Source: Pleomorphovibrio marinus
GTDB taxonomy: Bacteria; Bacteroidota; Bacteroidia; Cytophagales; Cyclobacteriaceae
Direction of reading: 5' to 3'
DNA length: 64,000 nucleotides
Assembly (NCBI RefSeq): GCF_003347495.1
Contig: NZ_QCXY01000003.1
Span: 124,001 to 188,000 of the forward strand
In this document: piece by piece, positions 44,562 to 53,285 of the stretch
How the letters are laid out: every line of letters begins with the position of its first letter
Position numbering within the stretch: the stretch's first letter is position 1
Notes under the pieces: model-generated
Database searches by the model: none
Seen by the model: only the letters and a program-made list of their open reading frames with translations
Told to the model about the DNA's origin: nothing
Position numbers and translations under genes: made by a program

Positions 44562-46364
44562 TTAATAAATGAATTTTCCCTCCAACACATAGGTTTCCAA
44601 CGCAGGTCTGCTTACCTGTCCTTTCAAGTATTTTTCTATCATTAAGCTGGCGGTACTAGCTGCCGCCCTTCCTCCCCAGCCTGCATTTTCCACATAAACG
44701 GCGATGGCAATTTGTGGGTCTTCCTTCGGAGCAAAGGCGATAAAAACGGAGTGGTCCTCCCCTGCGGGGTTTTGAGCTGTTCCGGTTTTGCCTGCTATGG
44801 CGATATCCTTAATGATGGCTCTTGCCGCTGTACCGGAGAGTGCTTCTTGCATAGCGTCCTGAACCAAGTCAAAATGGACCGAATCGATCCCAGTGTACAC
44901 ACGTTCCTTGAACTTTTTCGGAATCAATTCCGGATCCTCATCTATAGCTTTTACCAAATGGGGAACATAATAAAACCCTTTGTTCGCAAAGACAGCTGCA
45001 AGATTAGCCATTTGAAGAGGTGTAACCAGCATTTCCCCTTGCCCTATGGATAAGGAGTAAATGGTGGAATACTTCCATCTCCCGTTTCCATAAATCCTGT
45101 CATAGAGTTGGCTGGTAGGAATGGCTCCCCCCTTTTCACCATGAATATCTATACCCAACCTGCTTCCTAAACCAAATTTTCCCACTGCCTCATGCCATTT
45201 GTCCAGCCCTATTTGGGTATCCCTAAAGGTGTTGGAGGAAACTTCCTGGTTTATCATGGCCCTGAACCCTTGGTGATAATAGGGGTTGCAGGAGTATTTT
45301 ATCGCCCCAAATAGATTTACGGGATTGGGGTGGTTATGGCAATTTACAAGAGAGCGATTGCAGGAGAATGTCGTGGTAGGCTTAAGCACCCCTTCTTGAA
45401 GTCCAACTAGGGATTGGACGATCTTAAAAATTGACCCGGGCGGGTACATGGCCATAATGGGCCGGTTGAAGAGGGGTTTGTTCTCATCTACATTAAGCGT
45501 AAGGTAATTCCGGCCAAACCTTGCTCCAGTAAGAATGTTAGGGTCATAACTGGGAGCGGAAATCAGGGACAGGATTTCCCCCGTCTTAGGTTCTATGGCA
45601 ACTACGGATCCTCGCTTACCTTTCATGAGCTTTTCTCCATACATCTGCAGCTCCATATCCAAGGTAGACTGTAGGTTTTTTCCTGGAATAGCAGCAGTGT
45701 CTAGGGCTCCATTCCGGAAGGAGCCCTTATCAATGCCCCTGACGTTTACCATTTTATACTTTACGCCCTTCTTACCCCTTAATTCAGGCTCATAATAGGC
45801 TTCCAAACCACTTAGCCCTACATAATCCCCCTGCCGGTAATACTGTGTTTCGTCTTTTGACAGCTGCGTCCTATTGATCTCGCCTATATATCCAAGCGCA
45901 CTGGCACCTATTGGGTTTGGGTATGCCCTCACCGAACGAGTAAGCACAAAAAGTCCTCGGTAATCAATAAGGTAATCTTGAATCCTGGCAAATTCCTCAT
46001 TGCTAATCTGCTTGATTAAAGGAGACGGTTTTACCCAGGAATACTTCTTGGCAGCATTAAAGCTCTCAATCAAATGTTCTTTATGAATTCCAAAAATATT
46101 ACAAAAACGTGCAGTGTCCTTTAAATGGAATTCTTTAGGAATCACCATAAGATCAAAGACAGGATTGTTATAAACCATCAATTGATCGTTTCTATCATAT
46201 ACCAACCCCCTATACGGATGATCTACAATCCGCTGTATAGCATTGCGCTCGGCCTTTCTTAAATAGGTGTCATCGGTAACCTGGATAAGAAAAAGTTTGG
46301 TAAGTAGTACCATACCCACCAAAAGGATGATTATACCCACTACGATAGACCTATTGCTTTCCAT
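44562..46364 (-). CDS. mrdA: Penicillin-binding protein 2 (peptidoglycan transpeptidase)
   Basis: This 600-residue class B PBP has a single N-terminal membrane anchor (about 7-27), a pedestal region (about 45-210) and a transpeptidase domain. The domain has the SxxK motif S311-I-F-K314 (in YPPGSIFK) and a KTG motif in IAGKTGTAQNPAG near 510. It cross-links the glycan strands made by RodA. Its start shares one base with the mreD stop (TGATG), pointing to coupling. Confidence 0.96.
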   Translation of the reverse strand: MESNRSIVVGIIILLVGMVLLTKLFLIQVTDDTYLRKAERNAIQRIVDHPYRGLVYDRNDQLMVYNNPVFDLMVIPKEFHLKDTARFCNIFGIHKEHLIESFNAAKKYSWVKPSPLIKQISNEEFARIQDYLIDYRGLFVLTRSVRAYPNPIGASALGYIGEINRTQLSKDETQYYRQGDYVGLSGLEAYYEPELRGKKGVKYKMVNVRGIDKGSFRNGALDTAAIPGKNLQSTLDMELQMYGEKLMKGKRGSVVAIEPKTGEILSLISAPSYDPNILTGARFGRNYLTLNVDENKPLFNRPIMAMYPPGSIFKIVQSLVGLQEGVLKPTTTFSCNRSLVNCHNHPNPVNLFGAIKYSCNPYYHQGFRAMINQEVSSNTFRDTQIGLDKWHEAVGKFGLGSRLGIDIHGEKGGAIPTSQLYDRIYGNGRWKYSTIYSLSIGQGEMLVTPLQMANLAAVFANKGFYYVPHLVKAIDEDPELIPKKFKERVYTGIDSVHFDLVQDAMQEALSGTAARAIIKDIAIAGKTGTAQNPAGEDHSVFIAFAPKEDPQIAIAVYVENAGWGGRAAASTASLMIEKYLKGQVSRPALETYVLEGKFIY

Positions 46365-46885
46365 CAGACCCCCTTTTTCTTCTTGTAAAATAACAACTGA
46401 ACCACAACTCCCAACACAAAAGTAAAAAGTACACTGCTCAATGCCTTACTAACGATTAAAAGATAGAAATCTGTACCCAAAGAGTCAATATAAAAGAACA
46501 GAAAGTGATGAGCGGATATTAATGGTAAGGCATAAATTGTAAACCATCCTAAACCCATGTTGTGGAGAGTTGGGGGAATATAATCATCGTAACCTCCTCT
46601 GGGGGTATTTGCTTTAATCCAAGGATTCCTAGCAAAGGCTAGCAAAACGGTGGCTGAGGCATTTATCCCCAGGCTATCATAAAAAACATCCACCGCCATA
46701 CCCATACCAAATCCCAACAGCAGTAGGGGAACCGTACCGACTTCCAAAGGCAAGGTAAGCAGAAAAAACACATAGAGCAGGCCAAATGAGTACCCAAACA
46801 ACACTACATCCTTCAGGATAAACACCTGAACAAAAAGGTAGGCCAAAAAGGCGAAACTATATTTGATGATGTTATTGCCCGTCAT
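46364..46885 (-). CDS. mreD: Rod-shape-determining protein MreD
   Basis: This 173-residue hydrophobic protein has about five membrane segments, in the usual size and position of MreD between mreC and mrdA. The family is poorly conserved; LLGFGMGMAVDVFYDSLG is the best matching stretch. It overlaps the end of mreC by 14 bases and shares one base with mrdA. It is thought to link the inner-membrane elongasome components. Confidence 0.9.
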   Translation of the reverse strand: MTGNNIIKYSFAFLAYLFVQVFILKDVVLFGYSFGLLYVFFLLTLPLEVGTVPLLLLGFGMGMAVDVFYDSLGINASATVLLAFARNPWIKANTPRGGYDDYIPPTLHNMGLGWFTIYALPLISAHHFLFFYIDSLGTDFYLLIVSKALSSVLFTFVLGVVVQLLFYKKKKGV

Positions 46886-47711
46886 AAAATTGGTCCAATT
46901 GTAATTGCAGAGAATCTAGCTCTTCCTTAAGGGTATTATCTACCAAATACACATAAGTCAGCTTGGAGAAGTCAGTGCTTAGCTCAAGACTGATTTCTAA
47001 ATAGGCAGACTCTGATCCGGGCTTTACTTCACTTACAAAGCCTACGGCCATTCCTTCCGGAAAGATGGCATTGTATCCAGAGGTGACCACGGAGTCCCCA
47101 AGTTGTACATTGACGTGTCTAGGAACATAAAGCAGTTTTGCGCTTTTTGGGTTTTTTCCGTCCCAGTTAGTAGAGCCAAACACATTGGAACCCTTTATTT
47201 TTGAGGAAATTAAAAGATCTGTGTGCAAGGCGGAAATCACTGTCGAAAAATTCCGAGAAACACCTTTCACCCTTCCCACTACCCCCAGCTCATTAAATAC
47301 TCCCATGCCTTCCCTGATGCCATGATTGGAACCCTTGTTAAGGGTAATGTGGTTTTGGTTCAGGTGTATGGAATTGTTAATAACCTTTGCGGACCAAAAC
47401 TCATAACTGTGCCTGAAAAGAGTATCTATCTCAAGGGTAACGGAATCATCTCTAGGGGATAAATCCTCCAGCTTTTTAAGCAGTTGTGCATTTTTCTCTG
47501 CCAGTGCCTCATTTGCGACACCCAGATAAAAATACGAAACAACAGCTTCCTTCTTATCCAGTAACCCACCAGCAAGCCTGTTGGAACTGTTGAAGAACAC
47601 TGCGCCCTGTACAGAGTTATAGGAAAAGATAAACCACGCGGCTACCAGCTCTAGTACTATAAAAAGAATAAGAGCCCTAAGGCTATAAAGAAAAAGTAAG
47701 ATACGTTGCAT
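46872..47711 (-). CDS. mreC: Rod-shape-determining protein MreC
   Basis: This 279-residue protein has one N-terminal membrane segment (about 10-30), a coiled coil (about 60-95) and a periplasmic beta domain. NHITLNKGSNHGIREGMGVF and VGRVKGVSRNFSTVISALH are the typical MreC motifs. It scaffolds PBP2 and RodA in the elongasome. It starts 7 bases after the mreB stop. Confidence 0.94.
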   Translation of the reverse strand: MQRILLFLYSLRALILFIVLELVAAWFIFSYNSVQGAVFFNSSNRLAGGLLDKKEAVVSYFYLGVANEALAEKNAQLLKKLEDLSPRDDSVTLEIDTLFRHSYEFWSAKVINNSIHLNQNHITLNKGSNHGIREGMGVFNELGVVGRVKGVSRNFSTVISALHTDLLISSKIKGSNVFGSTNWDGKNPKSAKLLYVPRHVNVQLGDSVVTSGYNAIFPEGMAVGFVSEVKPGSESAYLEISLELSTDFSKLTYVYLVDNTLKEELDSLQLQLDQFYDGQ

Positions 47712-47718
47712 CCATTCA

Positions 47719-48747
47719 TCAAGTCATCAGCACAGTCCTATATTCATTCAGGTTCTTCAAAGCTTTACCAGTTCCCCTCACCACTGCCCTGAGTGGATCT
47801 TCTGCGATATGGATGGGCAGTTTGGTCTTTTGGTGCAACCTCCTGTCCAGTCCCTTTAGCAATGCCCCTCCCCCAGTGAGGTGAATACCGTTATCATAAA
47901 TGTCCGCAGACAATTCGGGGGGCGCTATTTCAAGGGCTTTTAATACGGCTTCTTCGATTTTGGAGACTGATTTATCCAAAGCAAAAGCAATTTCAGAATA
48001 AGAGACCTTGATCACCTTGGGAATTCCCGTCATCAAGTCCCTACCTCTGATTTCGTAATCCTCCGGTGCATCATCCAGCTCGGTAAGGGCGGAACCAATA
48101 GCAATTTTGACCTTTTCTGCGGAGCGTTCTCCGATCAGAAGATTGTGCTGTCTTCTCATATAATCCAGGATATCCTTGGTAAAGGTATCCCCAGCCACTC
48201 GTATGGACTGGTCAGCGACAATCCCTGACAAAGCAATCAAGGCAATTTCAGTAGTTCCTCCACCTATGTCCACGATCATGGATCCCATGGGTTTTTCTAT
48301 GTCAATCCCTATACCTATGGCAGCAGCAATTGGCTCATACACCATATATACCTCCTTTGCCCCTGCGTGTTCGGCAGAGTCTCGAACAGCTCTTTTTTCC
48401 ACCTCGGTAATTCCGGAAGGTATGCAGATTACCATTCTGTGAGATTGGGGGAACATCCCTTTCTTATGACCCGGAATCATTTTTATCAAACCCCGAATCA
48501 TCTGTTCAGCGGCATAAAAGTCGGCAATTACCCCGTCTTTAAGTGGCCGGATAGTTTTGATGTTTTCATGGGTCTTTTCATGCATATTCATGGCCTCCTT
48601 TCCCACAGCAAGCACCCTGTTGGTGGTCTTGTCTATGGCGATAATAGAAGGTTCGTCCACCACTATTTTTTCCTTATGAATGATTAGCGTATTAGCAGTA
48701 CCCAGATCAATGGCAATATCACTGGAGAAAAAGTCAAACAATCCCAT
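47719..48747 (-). CDS. mreB: Actin-like rod-shape protein MreB
   Basis: At 342 residues it is the standard MreB length from the ATG at 48747; a GTG at 48804 would add 19 residues not found in the family. It shows the actin-fold phosphate loops IAIDLGTANTLI (about 11-22) and IVDIGGGTTEIALIALSG, and the adenosine loop LTGGGALLKGLD. It polymerises at the membrane and directs wall synthesis. It heads the elongasome operon, so the five genes are likely expressed from its upstream region. Confidence 0.97.
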   Translation of the reverse strand: MGLFDFFSSDIAIDLGTANTLIIHKEKIVVDEPSIIAIDKTTNRVLAVGKEAMNMHEKTHENIKTIRPLKDGVIADFYAAEQMIRGLIKMIPGHKKGMFPQSHRMVICIPSGITEVEKRAVRDSAEHAGAKEVYMVYEPIAAAIGIGIDIEKPMGSMIVDIGGGTTEIALIALSGIVADQSIRVAGDTFTKDILDYMRRQHNLLIGERSAEKVKIAIGSALTELDDAPEDYEIRGRDLMTGIPKVIKVSYSEIAFALDKSVSKIEEAVLKALEIAPPELSADIYDNGIHLTGGGALLKGLDRRLHQKTKLPIHIAEDPLRAVVRGTGKALKNLNEYRTVLMT

Positions 48748-48785
48748 CTTGGTCTTTATCTTAAATTGATTTCTATTTGCGAGCC

Positions 48786-48819
48786 TAAAGTTAGCATTAT
48801 TCACCGCTTATATAAGCAA
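48786..48819 (-). promoter_or_regulatory. Weak promoter candidate for the mre operon
   Basis: On the minus strand TTG (48817-48819) and TAACTTTA (48786-48793), one mismatch from TAnnTTTG, are 23 bases apart, at the upper limit of the known spacing. It lies 39 bases from the mreB start. Confidence 0.3.
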
Positions 48820-48973
48820 GGGTGAAGGAATTTACAACCTAATTTTCAATAAATTTCTAGTCCTACAACCATTTAAAACAATATTCAATCTCCTGAAAAT
48901 CATAAAGAAGCCAAAATTTTGAATTTTTAATAAATAATAGTGTATTTGGCAGCCTTTTTTGACTTTCAAAAAA

Positions 48974-50500
48974 TTAATGTTTAAAATGCCGTACGCCTGT
49001 CATCACCATACTCATTCCATGTGCGTCGCAGTAGTCGATGCTGTCCTGGTCCTTGATTGAGCCTCCCGGCTGTACCACTGCGGTAATTCCTTCTTTCCCC
49101 GCAATCTCCACACAATCTGGAAAAGGGAAAAAAGCATCAGAGGCCATCACACTTCCTTTTAGGTCAAACCCGAAGGACTTTGCCTTTTCAATGGCCTGCT
49201 TTAAGGCATCCACCCTTGAGGTTTGCCCCACACCACTAGCAAAGAGCTGGTTGTCGTTGCTCAAAACGATAGTGTTGGATTTAGTATGCTTGCAAACCTT
49301 AAGCGCAAAGATCAAGGCCTGTTTTTCTTTATCACTAGGCGCCTTTTTGGTAGCCACCTTAAACTCACCCACTGTTTCTGTACGTAAATCCTTGTCCTGC
49401 TCCACGTAACCGTTGAGTAGGGTTTTTATCAGTTTTTTACCCTCCAGGTTGGTTTTTTGCTGAAGCAAAATCCTGTTTTTCTTTCCCTTAAGCAGCGTAA
49501 GCGCTTCTTCCTCGAAGCTTGGGGCGATTAGCACCTCGAAAAACAAGCCATGCATGGCCTCGGCAGCTGCAAGGCTCACCGGCTGGTTGGTGATCAACAC
49601 ACCTCCAAATGCAGAAAGGGTATCAGCCTGAAAGGCCTTTTCGTAGGCTTCCTCTACAGTCCCTCCAGTGGCTACGCCACAGGCATTGGTGTGTTTAAGT
49701 ATGGCAAAGGCAGTTTCCCCTTCAAATTCCTCTATTAGGTTTACCGCAGCATCCACATCCACTAGGTTGTTAAAAGAGAGTTCTTTCCCGTTAAGCTGGG
49801 AAAACAAAGCCTCTATATCCCCGTAAAATGCAGCCTGCTGATGGGGGTTTTCCCCATACCGCAACACCTTGGATTGGTTTTCACTAACCTTGAGGGCAGG
49901 AATTTCCTCTTTTTCGTTAAAATATTGGAAAATCTTTGTGTCGTAATGAGAGGATACCTGGAAAGCCTGTGCTGCAAAATACCTTCGGTCTTCTATGGTG
50001 GAGCCCCCTTCGTTTTGTTCCAACCGTTCCTGCAATTCGCGGTACTGATCCTTGGATGCCACAATCAACACATCCTTGTAGTTTTTAGCAGCGGCACGAA
50101 TGAGGGAAATTCCCCCTATATCAATTTTCTCTATCACCTCCTCCTCAGTACCTCCTGATGCCACCGTTTCCTCAAAAGGATACAAATCCACGATTACCAA
50201 ATCAATGGCAGGGATTTGGTACTCCTTAGCTTGGGAAAGGTCATCTTGAAGATCCCTTCGATGGAGAATCCCACCAAACACCTTTGGGTGCAGGGTCTTG
50301 ACCCTGCCGCCGAAGATGCTGGGGTATCCAGTAAGCTCTTCTACGGGGACCACACTGGCACCTCTAGACTCAATGAAGTGTTGGGTTCCTCCAGTGGAAT
50401 AGATGGTAACCCCATGCTGCTGCAATAGGGAAATGATAGGCTCTAGATTGTCTTTATAAAAAACGGAAATAAGTGCCGATTGTATTTTTTTTATAGCCAT
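48974..50500 (-). CDS. purH: Bifunctional AICAR formyltransferase / IMP cyclohydrolase
   Basis: The start is the ATG at 50500, giving 508 residues; a TTG at 50542 is not used. The N-terminal IMP cyclohydrolase domain (about 1-190: KIQSALISVFYKDNLEPII, GGRVKTLHPKVFGGILHRR) is followed by the AICAR formyltransferase domain (RYGENPHQQAAFYG near 215, and the SDAFFPFPDCVEIAGKEGIT end region). It performs the last two steps of purine synthesis. It follows purN (58-base gap) in one unit. Confidence 0.97.
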   Translation of the reverse strand: MAIKKIQSALISVFYKDNLEPIISLLQQHGVTIYSTGGTQHFIESRGASVVPVEELTGYPSIFGGRVKTLHPKVFGGILHRRDLQDDLSQAKEYQIPAIDLVIVDLYPFEETVASGGTEEEVIEKIDIGGISLIRAAAKNYKDVLIVASKDQYRELQERLEQNEGGSTIEDRRYFAAQAFQVSSHYDTKIFQYFNEKEEIPALKVSENQSKVLRYGENPHQQAAFYGDIEALFSQLNGKELSFNNLVDVDAAVNLIEEFEGETAFAILKHTNACGVATGGTVEEAYEKAFQADTLSAFGGVLITNQPVSLAAAEAMHGLFFEVLIAPSFEEEALTLLKGKKNRILLQQKTNLEGKKLIKTLLNGYVEQDKDLRTETVGEFKVATKKAPSDKEKQALIFALKVCKHTKSNTIVLSNDNQLFASGVGQTSRVDALKQAIEKAKSFGFDLKGSVMASDAFFPFPDCVEIAGKEGITAVVQPGGSIKDQDSIDYCDAHGMSMVMTGVRHFKH

Positions 50501-50558
50501 TTTAGAGAAATCTTGAAGTGACGTTTTTGATGTAAAGCGCAAAGGTATAAAAAACGAC

Positions 50559-51158
50559 TTATTTAAGCAGGTTTTCGATCACTTTTGGATAGTGTTTGTG
50601 TTCCAGTTCCTGAACCTTGGCTGCAATTTGCTCAGGAGTATCCCCGGGCGATAAATCCACCCTATCCTGAAAGATATGCTCTCCATCATCATAATGCTCG
50701 TTCACCCAATGTATAGTAATGCCTGATTGCTTCTCTCCGGACTCTTTTACGGCCTTATGCACATTAATGCCATACATGCCCTTTCCCCCAAATTTTGGAA
50801 GTAATGCCGGATGAATGTTTACAATTCCTCTAGGAAATCCTTGAACCAAATTATCCGGGATCTTCAACAGAAACCCGGCCAACACGATCAAATCAACCCG
50901 ATTGATCATAAGCAAGGCCTTTACGGAACCGTTTTCTAGCTCCTTTTTATTAAAAGTAAAATGGGGGACCCCCAGTCGCTTTGCTCTTTCTATTACGCCT
51001 GCGTCTTCTTTGTTGGTGCCCACGGTAACTACCGAGGCTATTTTTGAGGAATTAAAATACTGGATGATCTTTTCGGCATTGGTACCGCTACCTGAGGCGA
51101 GTATGGCTATTCTTTTCAACGCTGTTTTTGGTTTTTTTTGTGTGGTAAAAATAACCAT
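50559..51158 (-). CDS. purN: Phosphoribosylglycinamide formyltransferase
   Basis: This 199-residue enzyme carries the fold start KRIAILASGSGTNAEKII (about 15-32), the catalytic NIHPALLP motif and the downstream Asp in HYDDGEHIFQ. It formylates glycinamide ribonucleotide with 10-formyl-THF in purine synthesis. The ATG at 51158 gives a 14-residue extension; a TTG at codon 14 could be an alternative start. The upstream gene-free gap carries repeat copy E. Confidence 0.94.
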   Translation of the reverse strand: MVIFTTQKKPKTALKRIAILASGSGTNAEKIIQYFNSSKIASVVTVGTNKEDAGVIERAKRLGVPHFTFNKKELENGSVKALLMINRVDLIVLAGFLLKIPDNLVQGFPRGIVNIHPALLPKFGGKGMYGINVHKAVKESGEKQSGITIHWVNEHYDDGEHIFQDRVDLSPGDTPEQIAAKVQELEHKHYPKVIENLLK

Positions 51159-51475
51159 GATAATTCAGTAAACCATAAGGAGACGCGATAAGAACAGCGG
51201 CTGTTTGGGATTTGTGATGCCGAATGTCAACTTGGAAGGGTTTTAATTCCCTGAGACCGGAAAGAAAAAGAAGATCGCCAATTTATAAAGGTGGGGCTTT
51301 TCGCAAAAAATCAGGCCACTTCGTGGCAATGAAATCGGTGGGTTTGCAAGACTCACCTTAGCTTCAGGGCAGGCTACCCCTACCTGTGATACTGGGCAGG
51401 TTACTTCCGCTGAAAAGAAAAATATAAACACATAATTTTGAAAATTCCGAGAAGCACAGAAGCAGACTGTTTTTT
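51159..51475. other. Gap between purN and the UbiA-family gene
   Basis: Repeat copy E lies inside. No gene is visible and no clear purN promoter could be matched. Confidence 0.45.
51329..51433 (+). repeat. Dispersed intergenic repeat, copy E (diverged)
   Basis: It starts AATGAAATCGG, retains AGGGCAGGCTA.CC and ends TTCCGCTGAAAAG, then AAAAATATAAACACAT, the same proximal edge as copies A and F. The middle hairpins are largely lost. At about 105 bp it is the shortest copy. Confidence 0.6.
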
Positions 51476-52348
51476 CTACAAAAAAACCATACTAACTACC
51501 CCAGTAAGCATCAACACCTTGGACAAAGCACTTAGGCGGGTAAAATGGGCCTTGCGGTCAGCAATGTATATTTTATACATAAAAAACAGAAAAAAGAAAC
51601 CCAATGCCCCGAAATAGTAAAACAAAAGGGAATCATTGATCTTAAAGGTCACCACTAAAATCGCACAAACAAAACATATGGCTATCAAAAAAATCACCTT
51701 TTTGGTGTTCCTGAAACCTATTACTATAGGCAAGGTTTTGCAGCCGTGTTTCCTGTCCCCCTGCCGGTCTTCTATATCCTTTATAATTTCCCTGATCAAG
51801 TTAATGAAAAAGGCAAAAATGGCATAAGTAAGCACCAAAAGCTCGGAGGTTTGATAGTAAATCCCCACAATCCAAATGGACAGGCCGGTAAGGGATGCAA
51901 CGGTGAGATTACCGATAAAGGGAAGCCTTTTAAGGGAGTTGCTGTATAACCACAACAGAAAAGCCGCCACAAAGGTGATCGCACCGATCCTAGGATGCAC
52001 CAAAACTCCTATGGCAATCCCCACAAAGTTCATGATGGTATGCAGAATCATCACCATCCTCCGTTTCATTTCCCTGCCTATCACCACCTTCTTTGGGCGG
52101 TTTACATAATCAATTTTCACATCGTAGTAATCATTGATCATATAGCCAGAGGCAGTAAGTATCACTGTGGAAATGATCAATAGATAGAGTTTTGGGTCCT
52201 GCCAAACCGGCAAACCCATCCTGGTCTCCCCTATCAGGAAAATAGCAGTCATCCACTGCGCAAAGGCAACCATCAACAGGTTGTTTGGCCGAATGATTTT
52301 TAAGAATCCCTTTACAGTAAAAATGGGGGAAGGTTTCACCTTATGCAT
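51476..52348 (-). CDS. UbiA-family prenyltransferase
   Basis: This 290-residue membrane protein has about eight hydrophobic segments and both Asp-rich motifs of the family: NDYYDVKID (residues 72-80) and IKDIEDRQGD near 195. Both bind Mg2+ and the prenyl diphosphate. Bacteroidota homologues are often annotated as geranylgeranylglycerol-phosphate geranylgeranyltransferase; menaquinone or other quinone precursors are alternatives. It is separated from the DUF2520 gene by about 100 bases on the same strand. Confidence 0.88.
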   Translation of the reverse strand: MHKVKPSPIFTVKGFLKIIRPNNLLMVAFAQWMTAIFLIGETRMGLPVWQDPKLYLLIISTVILTASGYMINDYYDVKIDYVNRPKKVVIGREMKRRMVMILHTIMNFVGIAIGVLVHPRIGAITFVAAFLLWLYSNSLKRLPFIGNLTVASLTGLSIWIVGIYYQTSELLVLTYAIFAFFINLIREIIKDIEDRQGDRKHGCKTLPIVIGFRNTKKVIFLIAICFVCAILVVTFKINDSLLFYYFGALGFFFLFFMYKIYIADRKAHFTRLSALSKVLMLTGVVSMVFL

Positions 52349-52449
52349 ACCCTAAAGTTAATACAAAGCGACCAATTCACATTAGGTATCCTACTAAAAT
52401 TAATTCTCACTAAAAAGGATTTACAAAATTGAAAATCAGCCAAATACAA

Positions 52450-53226
52450 CTAAAAGGAATCCATTATATCTTGAGAAACCACCCTATAAATTTCTGCAAA
52501 CCCCTCATTATAGGACAGGAACTGATGATGGGATTCCAAGGTGCTAATGTCTCCCCGAGAAGCCGGCCCAGTCTGTGCCTGCCTCGCACCCATTTCCAGG
52601 CACTTACTCACCTGTTCTATAAGCAGGGGCTTTAGCATCTCCAAATCCAAACCCTGCCTATGCATCACTTCCTCAGCAATACGAACCATATGGTTGGTGA
52701 AATTGCTGGCAAAAACGGCTGCCACATGGATCGCCAATCTATCCCTGGAGTTCACTTCATGGCAAAAAGGAGAAAGCGTTTTTGCGAGTTTCTTTAGCCG
52801 CTGCATAACCTCCCTGTCTTCCGATTCTAGAAGAAACGGCACATCAGAAATATCCATTTTTCTGTGTTTGCTAAAGCTTTGCAGGGGGTAAAATATACCG
52901 GTATATTGGGCGGAACTATAGGAAAGCACATCCAATGGTACGGAACCGCTGGTATGTACCAGGATGGCTTTTTCCGGGAGGATTACGGCATCCGCCAAGT
53001 CCGGTATGGCTTCATCCGATACCGCCATTACAAAGATCTGGGCCTCACTTTCAGAAAAATCCAGCTCTTCGAGAGGGACTGTAGCATATAGCCTTTCGGA
53101 TATGCTTTTGGCCTTGGCAAGCGTTCTTCCATATACCTCTGTAATGGTATGACCTGCATTTTCAAAGGCCTCTCCTAAATGCCAAGCCACATTTCCAGTT
53201 CCTATAATGGCAATTTTAAATTCCAT
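52450..53226 (-). CDS. Rossmann-fold protein with DUF2520 domain
   Basis: This 258-residue protein starts at the ATG at 53226 (a GTG two codons earlier is less likely). The N-terminal dinucleotide fold has IAIIGTGNVAWHLGEAF (about 5-21). A ketopantoate-reductase-like C-terminal DUF2520 helical domain follows (about 130-258, with FASNFTNHMVRIAEEVMHRQ). The family resembles NADP- or F420-dependent reductases, but the reaction is not established. It lies in a mixed minus-strand cluster upstream of the UbiA-family gene. Confidence 0.85.
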   Translation of the reverse strand: MEFKIAIIGTGNVAWHLGEAFENAGHTITEVYGRTLAKAKSISERLYATVPLEELDFSESEAQIFVMAVSDEAIPDLADAVILPEKAILVHTSGSVPLDVLSYSSAQYTGIFYPLQSFSKHRKMDISDVPFLLESEDREVMQRLKKLAKTLSPFCHEVNSRDRLAIHVAAVFASNFTNHMVRIAEEVMHRQGLDLEMLKPLLIEQVSKCLEMGARQAQTGPASRGDISTLESHHQFLSYNEGFAEIYRVVSQDIMDSF

Positions 53227-53285
53227 ATTCACCTAAAATGCGATCTTATGACCAAAGTTCCTGTCAATACCTATATCTCCTAGAT

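Noticed and set aside
48748-48804. GTG start adding 19 residues to MreB
   Set aside because: The ATG at 48747 begins the conserved MGLFDFFSSDIAIDLGTAN start and is preceded by a purine-rich stretch.
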